Shown: one piece after another, positions 58,413-64,000 of the stretch
Layout of the letters: every line of letters begins with the position of its first letter
Position numbering within the stretch: the stretch's first letter is position 1
Assembly (NCBI RefSeq): GCF_025837095.1
Contig: NZ_CP107551.1
Coordinates: forward strand, 1,904,352-1,968,351
Length of the DNA: 64,000 nucleotides
Direction of reading: 5' to 3'
From: Rhodococcus sp. Z13
GTDB lineage: Bacteria; Actinomycetota; Actinomycetes; Mycobacteriales; Mycobacteriaceae
Notes under the pieces: generated by a model
Database searches by the model: none
What the model saw: the letters and a program-made list of their open reading frames with translations, nothing else
Told to the model about the DNA's origin: nothing
Translations under genes and position numbers: made by a program

Positions 58413-59261
58413 GTGACGCAGCGCGAAGGTCGGCGCGGACACGCGAGAGGGGTCGGCCGGCGCGCACTGCTGCTCGCCTGCCTGCTCGTCGTCCCGGCAT
58501 GCTCCACCACCGTCCCGGGCGAGCCGCAACCGGAACCCGCGGCGCTCACCACATCGGGGCCCGTCCCGACGACCACCGCGGGTGCGTCCGTCCCCCCGAC
58601 GGCCACCTCGACGCCGTCCTCCACGGCCTCGTCCACCGCGCCCTCGTCCACCGCACCGTCCGCCGCGACGACGTCGGCCCGGGCCGCCTCCCGCACCCCC
58701 GCCGACCTGCTGCTGCCCCCCGACGAGTTCCCGGAGCCCTACGAGGCGGTCGTACTGCCCGCCGAGGCGGTCGCCCAGGCCGCACCCGACCTGACGGGCA
58801 TCCACCCCGGATCGAAGGTGGATCCGGCCGGATGCCTGCCGCCCGCACAGGACTACGGCCCGGCCCGGACCGCGATGGCCGTCGGCACCGACAACACCAG
58901 TCGCGCGACCATCAGCGTCGAGGTGACCACCGCGGCCGGTGGTCTCGACGAGTACCGCAGCCTGCTCGAGCAGTGCCCGCGGGTGGAGGCGACACAGCGG
59001 GGCGTGACCGCCACGGTCGTCACGGATCTCGGGTCCGACCCGAAGCCCCCGGTGCCCGGCGCCGGGACGCTCGCCCTGACCCGGTCGGTGACCTCCGGGA
59101 AGGTCACGGGCGGTGTCACCCAGTCGATGACCACCCGCATCGCGCAGCTCGACGACGTGCGGGTGACGGTCACCCACATGTCCTTCGACTCCACGCCCCC
59201 CGACACCGCCGTCCTCGACGAGGTGTTCCGCGACGCGGTGGTGTACGCCGCCGGCGGATAG
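58413..59261 (+). CDS. Secreted lipoprotein with Thr/Ser/Pro linker
   Basis: A 282-residue product. Its signal peptide has an Arg-rich n-region, and the lipobox VPAC places the lipidated Cys at about 30. A low-complexity Thr/Ser/Pro/Ala linker spans about 45-92. A globular C-terminal domain (about 95-282) resembles the sensor-like domains found in actinobacterial lipoproteins related to PknH extracellular regions, with two cysteines (CLPPAQ and LLEQCPRV) that may form a disulfide. GTG 58413 has GGAGG 5 nt upstream. Function unknown. Confidence 0.85.
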   Translation: MTQREGRRGHARGVGRRALLLACLLVVPACSTTVPGEPQPEPAALTTSGPVPTTTAGASVPPTATSTPSSTASSTAPSSTAPSAATTSARAASRTPADLLLPPDEFPEPYEAVVLPAEAVAQAAPDLTGIHPGSKVDPAGCLPPAQDYGPARTAMAVGTDNTSRATISVEVTTAAGGLDEYRSLLEQCPRVEATQRGVTATVVTDLGSDPKPPVPGAGTLALTRSVTSGKVTGGVTQSMTTRIAQLDDVRVTVTHMSFDSTPPDTAVLDEVFRDAVVYAAGG

Positions 59262-59427
59262 TGGGGGTCGCGCACCCTAGCAGCGTGCACCGACACGCCA
59301 GGGGTCGCGGGACCCCGATGGACCGGGGCGGCCCGGAGCTGTCCACACCCACCCGATCCATCCCCAGAAACGGCGGATCCGGGCCGGAAGACGGTGTCCG
59401 GCCGGCCGCATCGGGGACGGTCGGAGC

Positions 59428-60591
59428 ATGACCACTTCGACACCATCGTCCTCGCATCCGTCCTCGCCGCCGCTGCGCCTCGCCGACGTCGGCGAGCTGA
59501 TCGCCGCACTGCCCGCGCTGATGGGCTTCCCGCCGGTCCGCTCGATCGTCGTCATGTGCCTGACCCCGAGCGGGATCGCACCCTCGCGGCCCACCGCCCG
59601 CACCGCGAGCATCGGCGCCGTCATGCGCCACGACCTGCTGATACCCGGCCCCGGCGAACCCGTCCCGGACCGGATGGACGAGGCGTTCCGACGGTTCCGC
59701 GCCGTCTGCGCGCGGGAGGGCGCCGAGTCGGTCGCGGCCGTGCTCGTCGACGACCGCCTCACCGACCCCGGAGCAGACGGGATCGCCGATCTGTGCCGGC
59801 TCGTCGACGTGTTCGCCGACCGGCTCGACGTCGTCGGCATCGACCTCGCGGGCGTCTACGCGGTACCGGAGATCGCTGCGGGAGCAACGTGGTTCGTTCC
59901 CGGACGGGACGTGAGCGGACGCGTCGCCGATCCCGCCGCATCGGTGGTCGCCGCGGCGCGCGTGTACGAGGGCAGCCCCATCCGCGGCTCCCGTGACGAA
60001 CTCGCGGCGTTGCTCGCGCCGTACCCGTCCGCGGTCCGGCAGGAGGTCGCGCGCTGCATCGACGAGGTGGTCGACAGCCGCGACCGCGAGTACGAACGCG
60101 TCGCCCGCAGCGGCGGCGGCGAACGCGCAGACCGGCTCGAACTCGAAACCGTGCTCGCGCACATCCGTGCCCACGCCGCCGGGACGAGCCTGAGCCCGTC
60201 CGACCACGCCGAGCTCGCCGTGCTGCTCGCCAACCGGACCGTACGCGACGCGGTGATGGGACTGGCGAACGGTGCCCTCGCCCGCGACGCCGAACGGTTG
60301 TGGATCGAACTCGCCCGGGTCCTGCCGGATCCCGAACGCGCCGACGCGGCCGCCCTGGTCGGCTTCGGTGCCTACGTGCGCGGCGACGGTCCCCTCGCCG
60401 GGGTGGCGTTCGCCGCGGCGCTCGGATCGGATCCGCGCCACCGTCTTTCGGACCTGCTCGACCAGGCGCTGCAGGCCGGGTTACGGCCCGACGCAATCCG
60501 GGGGCTCGCCGAGACGGGACACGAGATCGCATCCCGTCTCGGGGTGACGCTCCCGCCCCCGGAGGGCGGGGACCGCACCTCCGGGCACTGA
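59428..60591 (+). CDS. DUF4192 domain-containing protein
   Basis: A 387-residue actinobacterial protein. The N-terminal LADVGELIAALPALMGFPPVRSIVVM is the DUF4192 signature; AESVAAVLVDDR is a second conserved strand. The C-terminal half is Ala-rich helical. It is cytosolic with no signal peptide. Function is unknown. The 166-bp gap upstream shows no promoter I would defend. The stop is 5 bp from the convergent galE stop. Confidence 0.88.
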   Translation: MTTSTPSSSHPSSPPLRLADVGELIAALPALMGFPPVRSIVVMCLTPSGIAPSRPTARTASIGAVMRHDLLIPGPGEPVPDRMDEAFRRFRAVCAREGAESVAAVLVDDRLTDPGADGIADLCRLVDVFADRLDVVGIDLAGVYAVPEIAAGATWFVPGRDVSGRVADPAASVVAAARVYEGSPIRGSRDELAALLAPYPSAVRQEVARCIDEVVDSRDREYERVARSGGGERADRLELETVLAHIRAHAAGTSLSPSDHAELAVLLANRTVRDAVMGLANGALARDAERLWIELARVLPDPERADAAALVGFGAYVRGDGPLAGVAFAAALGSDPRHRLSDLLDQALQAGLRPDAIRGLAETGHEIASRLGVTLPPPEGGDRTSGH

Positions 60592-60596
60592 CCGGG

Positions 60597-61580
60597 TCAG
60601 CGACGCGCGGCGTGCAGACGGTCGCCGAGCGAACGGGTGAACTCCCATGCGTCGGCGACGATCTCGTCGAGGTCGGTGTGCTGGGGGTTCCACCCCAGTT
60701 CCGCGATCGCGCGGGCGCTCGAGGCGATGAGCACGGCCGGGTCGCCGGCGCGGCGCGGCGCGTCGACCGACGCGATGGGCAGGCCGGTGACGCGCTCGCA
60801 CGCCGAGATGACCTCGCGCACGGTGAATCCCTCACCGCTGCCGAGGTTGTAGATGCGGTGGGTGCCGGGTTCGGACTTCGTCAGCGCGAGCACGTGGGCG
60901 TCGGCGAGATCCTTGACGTGGATGTAGTCGCGCACCGCGGTGCCGTCCTTGGTCGGCCAGTCGGTACCGAACACGGAGATGCTCTCGCGTACACCCAGCG
61001 CGACCTGCAGCACCAGCGGGATCAGATGGGTCTCGACGACCCGGTTCTCGCCCGCTCCGCCGTAGGCGCCGGCGACGTTGAAGTAGCGCAGGCTCGTCGC
61101 GGCGAGACCGTGTGCGTGGGCGTACGACGAGATCGCATGGTCGATCGCCAGTTTCGACGCGCCGTACGGATTGGTGGGCCGGGTGGGGGAGTCCTCGGTG
61201 ATGGGCACCTCCTCCGGCTCCCCGTAGGTCGCCGCGGTGGAGGAGAACACCAAGCGCGGCGTCCCCGAGCGGCGGATGGCCTCGAGCAGGGCCAGGGTGG
61301 TCACCACGTTGCCCTGCCAGTACTTCTCGGGGTGCTCCACGGACTCGCCGACCAGCGACTGGGCACCGAAGTGGAGGACACCGTCGAAACGGGATCCGGA
61401 GAGCAGTCCGTCGGCGACGGCGGCGATGTCGCCCTCGACGAATTCGGCGCCCGCAGGCACCGCGTCGGCGTTGCCCGTGGACAGATCGTCCACGACCACC
61501 ACCTCGTGGCCGTGCTCGAGCAGCACGGTGGTGCACACGCTGCCCACATAGCCGGCACCGCCGGTCACCAGAAGTCTCAC
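60597..61580 (-). CDS. galE: UDP-glucose 4-epimerase
   Basis: GalE interconverts UDP-glucose and UDP-galactose; UDP-galactose feeds arabinogalactan synthesis in this order. The 327 residues have the NAD loop [10 protein letters not shown] at the N-terminus, the catalytic Ser/Thr segment SSTAATYG, and the catalytic YxxxK in [11 protein letters not shown]. The substrate region [10 protein letters not shown] and the RAGDPA segment are present. GTG 61580 is preceded by AAGGGG at 61590-61595 (minus strand). That site lies inside a 40-bp palindrome. galE follows ideR with a 55-bp gap. Confidence 0.95.
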   Translation of the reverse strand: MRLLVTGGAGYVGSVCTTVLLEHGHEVVVVDDLSTGNADAVPAGAEFVEGDIAAVADGLLSGSRFDGVLHFGAQSLVGESVEHPEKYWQGNVVTTLALLEAIRRSGTPRLVFSSTAATYGEPEEVPITEDSPTRPTNPYGASKLAIDHAISSYAHAHGLAATSLRYFNVAGAYGGAGENRVVETHLIPLVLQVALGVRESISVFGTDWPTKDGTAVRDYIHVKDLADAHVLALTKSEPGTHRIYNLGSGEGFTVREVISACERVTGLPIASVDAPRRAGDPAVLIASSARAIAELGWNPQHTDLDEIVADAWEFTRSLGDRLHAARR

Positions 61581-61589
61581 GCTGGTCGT

Positions 61590-61629
61590 CCCCTTTTTCG
61601 CATGCCCGGCCGGGCATGCGAAAAAGGGG
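61590..61629. repeat. 40-bp perfect palindrome between ideR and galE
   Basis: Bases 61590-61609 and 61610-61629 are perfect reverse complements: 20 bp per arm with no spacer. The left arm begins CCCCTTTTTCGCATGCCC. On the galE-sense strand the 3' arm ends in AAAAAGGGG, the only galE ribosome-binding site, so a folded RNA would hide it. The T run precedes the stem and the A run follows it on both strands, the reverse of an intrinsic terminator. Confidence 0.9.
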
Positions 61630-61635
61630 TCTGCA

Positions 61636-62322
61636 TCAGACCTGTTTCACCTGCACGGCGTGGGCCATCTCGTCGGAAAGCTCGAAACTGTCGTGACCGG
61701 ACACGGTGATGAGCACCGACCCCGGCCGCGTCTCGACTGTAACGCGTGCATCCGGAACCACACCGGCCTCGCGCAGGCGCGCGATGACCTCCGGGTCGGA
61801 CTGCACGTACTCGGCGAGGCGCCGCACCACGACGGCCGTGGGCTGCCCGTGCGGGATCTCGGTGAGCCGCACGAGCTTCTCCTCGGCCTCCACCGGCTTG
61901 TCCAGGCCGAGCTGGGCCAGGCCCGGGATCGGGTTGCCGTAGGGGGAGGTCGTCGGGTTGTTGAGCACCTCCACCAGGCGGCGCTCGACCTCCTCGCTCA
62001 TCACGTGTTCCCAGCGGCACGCCTCGGCGTGCACGTTCTCCCAGTCGAGACCGATGATGTCGACGAGGAGACGCTCGGCCAGCCGGTGCTTGCGCATGAC
62101 CGAGACCGCCAGATCGCGGCCCTTCTCGGTGAGCTGCAGGTGCCGGTCGCCGGCGACGCGGAGCAGACCGTCGCGCTCCATCCGGGCGACGGTCTGGCTG
62201 ACCGTGGGTCCGCTCTGCTCGAGCCGCTCGGCGATACGCGCCCGCAGCGGCACGACTCCTTCCTCTTCCAAGTCGTAGATGGTCCGGAGATACATCTCCG
62301 TGGTATCGACCAGGTCCTTCAC
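61636..62322 (-). CDS. ideR: Iron-dependent repressor IdeR (DtxR family)
   Basis: IdeR binds Fe2+ and represses siderophore genes while activating iron storage. The 228 residues show the N-terminal [19 protein letters not shown] with metal ligand Met10. The HTH is in [25 protein letters not shown] and [10 protein letters not shown] hold further metal ligands; a C-terminal SH3-like domain lies at about 150-228. I prefer GTG 62322 over GTG 62328 because AAGGGG is 9-10 nt upstream of the former and the length then matches M. tuberculosis IdeR. sigB, its usual neighbour, is not adjacent. Confidence 0.95.
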   Translation of the reverse strand: MKDLVDTTEMYLRTIYDLEEEGVVPLRARIAERLEQSGPTVSQTVARMERDGLLRVAGDRHLQLTEKGRDLAVSVMRKHRLAERLLVDIIGLDWENVHAEACRWEHVMSEEVERRLVEVLNNPTTSPYGNPIPGLAQLGLDKPVEAEEKLVRLTEIPHGQPTAVVVRRLAEYVQSDPEVIARLREAGVVPDARVTVETRPGSVLITVSGHDSFELSDEMAHAVQVKQV

Positions 62323-62426
62323 TCTCACACCCCTTCGTCCGGGCCGATTCTAACCGTGCGAACAGGGCGGCGGGGGTGCCCGTCGTTGCTCGCATGTGGG
62401 GGTGCGGACCAGTAGCGTCTGTGGGC

Positions 62427-63698
62427 ATGACCACGAGCTCCACCGCGGCGGGCGGTACGACACAGCTGAGCGGCGATCGGATAGTGGTGTGGAGCCCCGA
62501 CTACCTCGATTACCGATGGGGTCCGACACACCCGATGAACCCGACGCGACTCGATCTCACGATGGCGCTGTCCCGGAGTATCGGTCTGCTCGAGGGGGTC
62601 GAGACACTCCGTCCCTCGCCGGCCGACGACACCGATCTGCTGCGCATCCACACCCCGGCCTACGTCGACGCGGTCAAGCGCGCCGGATCCGCGCCGGAGG
62701 GCACACCGCCCCCTCCGGACGCCCCCCACGGACTCGGCACCGAGGACAACCCGATCTTCCCGCGCATGCACGAGGCCAGCGCCATCCTCGCCGGCGGCAC
62801 CCTCGCCGCCGCCCGCGAGATCGCCTCCGGACGGGCCCGCCGCGCGGTGAGCATCGGCGGCGGCATGCACCACGCCATGGCCGACTGGGCCGCCGGCTTC
62901 TGCGTCTACAACGACGCGGCCATCGCGATCTCGTGGCTGCTCGACCACGGCTTCGACCGCATCGCCTACATCGACGTCGACGCCCACCACGGCGACGGCG
63001 TCCAGCACGCCTTCCTCGGCGACCCGCGCGTGCTCACCATCTCGCTGCACCAGCACCCGGCGACGCTGTGGCCCAACACCGGCTGGTCCAGCGAGATCGG
63101 CTCGGGCGCCGCCGAGGGCACCGCCATCAACCTGCCGGTGCTGCCCGGCACCGTCGACGCCCTGTGGCTGCGGGCCTTCCACGCCGTCGTGCCCGGGGCT
63201 CTCGCCGCGTTCCGGCCGCAGATCCTGATCAGCCAGTGCGGCGCCGACAGTCACCGCGAGGACCCGCTCGCCGACCTGTCGCTCACCGTCGACGGGCAGC
63301 GCGCGTCCTATCTGGCGATGCGCGAGCTGGCCGATCGCTACTGCGAGGGCCGCTGGCTCGCTGTCGGCGGCGGCGGATACGGGCTCGTGCGGGTCGTGCC
63401 GCGTGCCTGGACGCACCTCATCGCCGCGGCGCTGGACCGCGAGATCGACCTGGACACACCGATCCCCGCGGAGTGGAGCGACCGCGTCACGAAGCTCGCC
63501 CCGAGCGTCGACCTGCCCACCACCATGGGGGAGGGCTCCGACCTGGCCTATCTGCCCTGGGACGGTCCCGGCGGTACACCCGAGACCGGGATCGCCTCGC
63601 TGGACCGGGCGTTGACCCGCATCGACTCGGCGATCATCGCGACCCGGCGGGCGGCCTTCCCTCTGCTCGGCCTGGATCCGGAGGACCCGCGTGACTGA
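62427..63698 (+). CDS. Histone deacetylase-like amidohydrolase (AcuC type)
   Basis: A 423-residue class I/II HDAC-fold zinc enzyme. The family residues are present: THPMNPTRLDLT near the start, GGGMHHAMADWAAGFC with the catalytic His pair, YIDVDAHHGDGVQ with zinc ligands, and SQCGADSHREDPLADL. AcuC deacetylates acetyl-CoA synthetase in other bacteria. The overlapping gene downstream encodes a GNAT acetyltransferase, which supports a lysine acetylation/deacetylation pair. ATG 62427 follows TAGCGT (62413-62418) by 8 nt. Confidence 0.9.
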   Translation: MTTSSTAAGGTTQLSGDRIVVWSPDYLDYRWGPTHPMNPTRLDLTMALSRSIGLLEGVETLRPSPADDTDLLRIHTPAYVDAVKRAGSAPEGTPPPPDAPHGLGTEDNPIFPRMHEASAILAGGTLAAAREIASGRARRAVSIGGGMHHAMADWAAGFCVYNDAAIAISWLLDHGFDRIAYIDVDAHHGDGVQHAFLGDPRVLTISLHQHPATLWPNTGWSSEIGSGAAEGTAINLPVLPGTVDALWLRAFHAVVPGALAAFRPQILISQCGADSHREDPLADLSLTVDGQRASYLAMRELADRYCEGRWLAVGGGGYGLVRVVPRAWTHLIAAALDREIDLDTPIPAEWSDRVTKLAPSVDLPTTMGEGSDLAYLPWDGPGGTPETGIASLDRALTRIDSAIIATRRAAFPLLGLDPEDPRD

Positions 63699-64000
63699 TC
63701 CGCAGAATCCTGCACCCGCCCCGCAGAAGCCCGCCGCAGCGGAGACCGACCCGGCGCGCGAGGCGGCACTGGCCCGGGCACGGGACTATCCCCGCCACTG
63801 GGTCGCCGACGTCCTCGCGTCCGACGGTGGGGTCGTGCACCTGCGGCCCATCGTCCCCGAGGACGCCGACGCGATCCTCGCGTTCCACGCCAAGCTCTCC
63901 GAACGCACCCGCTACCTGCGTTACTTCGGCCCGTATCCGACCATCTCGAAGAAGGACCTGTTCCGGTTCACGGTCGTCGACCACCGGTCGCGGGTGGCGT
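63691..64000 (+). CDS. GNAT N-acetyltransferase, N-terminal part (window ends inside)
   Basis: The first 103 codons are visible. A Pro/Ala-rich leader of about 35 residues precedes VVHLRPIVPEDADAILAFHA and LSERTRYLRYFGPYP, the opening of a GNAT domain. This sequence is typical of long actinobacterial proteins that join a GNAT domain to an acyl-CoA synthetase (NDP-forming)-like domain, so the full gene may be about 900 codons; that cannot be seen. GTG 63691 overlaps the deacetylase stop by 8 bp, so the pair is translationally coupled. Confidence 0.82.
   Translation, partial: MTDPQNPAPAPQKPAAAETDPAREAALARARDYPRHWVADVLASDGGVVHLRPIVPEDADAILAFHAKLSERTRYLRYFGPYPTISKKDLFRFTVVDHRSRVA

Overview
The window is 64 kb of very GC-rich DNA (about 70 percent by eye) from an actinobacterium of the order Mycobacteriales, most likely Rhodococcus or a close relative. 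The evidence is gene order. Read left to right, the genes follow the Mycobacterium tuberculosis block that runs from ribF-rpsO-gpsI-pepR through dapB, thyX-dapA-rnj, ftsK, argA/pgsA, clgR-pspA-pspM, recA-recX, miaB, miaA-dapF-hflX, fadE, lexA, nrdR and the Rv2714/Rv2715 pair to ideR. PE/PPE genes are absent, recA carries no intein, and there is a biotin ECF cassette and a glutamate ABC operon. The genus is an inference.

Layout. 1-6.1 kb: 3' end of ribF, rpsO, pnp, pepR, dapB and a small membrane protein. 6.1-7.8 kb: a flavodoxin-like protein, an SRPBCC protein and a ribbon-helix-helix protein, with a 26-bp tandem repeat. 7.9-15 kb: thyX, dapA, rnj, a TIGR03085 protein and ftsK. 15.1-16.2 kb: a probable yybP-ykoY (manganese) riboswitch ahead of a TerC-family gene. 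16.2-20.4 kb: a YciI protein, argA, pgsA and the envelope-stress set clgR-pspA-pspM. 20.4-22.3 kb: bioY-bioM-bioN on the minus strand. 22.5-26.9 kb: a small membrane protein, a PIG-L deacetylase, a glycosyltransferase, a DUF3046 protein, recA and recX. 26.9-30.3 kb: gluABCD on the minus strand. 30.5-42.1 kb: miaB and partner, a DUF349 protein, a LigB-like protein, miaA, dapF, hflX, a secreted protein, an NCS2 permease and an acyl-CoA dehydrogenase. 42.2-44.3 kb: divergent lexA and a divS/chiZ-type gene with SOS boxes, then nrdR. 44.3-50.8 kb: hrpA, an F420-type oxidoreductase and an aminotransferase. 50.9-58.3 kb: a papain-like protein, oxyR, a helix-turn-helix-less LysR-domain protein, a DUF3516 helicase, a hydrolase and a PAC2 protein. 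58.4-64 kb: a lipoprotein, a DUF4192 protein, galE, ideR, a histone-deacetylase-like enzyme and the start of a GNAT protein.

Functional themes. RNA turnover and translation: rpsO, pnp, rnj, hrpA, miaA, miaB, hflX. Diaminopimelate/lysine synthesis: dapA, dapB, dapF. DNA damage response: recA, recX, lexA, the divS-like gene, with three recognisable SOS boxes. Envelope stress: clgR-pspA-pspM behind a SigE-like promoter. Metal and redox sensing: ideR, oxyR, riboswitch-TerC.

The region is core genome. I see no prophage, insertion sequence, CRISPR array, tRNA or rRNA gene, and no obvious undescribed multigene system. The most interesting signals are regulatory: about 17 genes with a TANNNT box 5-8 nt ahead of the start codon (leaderless pattern), a 40-bp perfect palindrome overlapping the galE ribosome-binding site, a promoter inside the rpsO-pnp terminator, short tandem repeats, and a LysR effector domain in which a basic tail replaces the usual DNA-binding domain.
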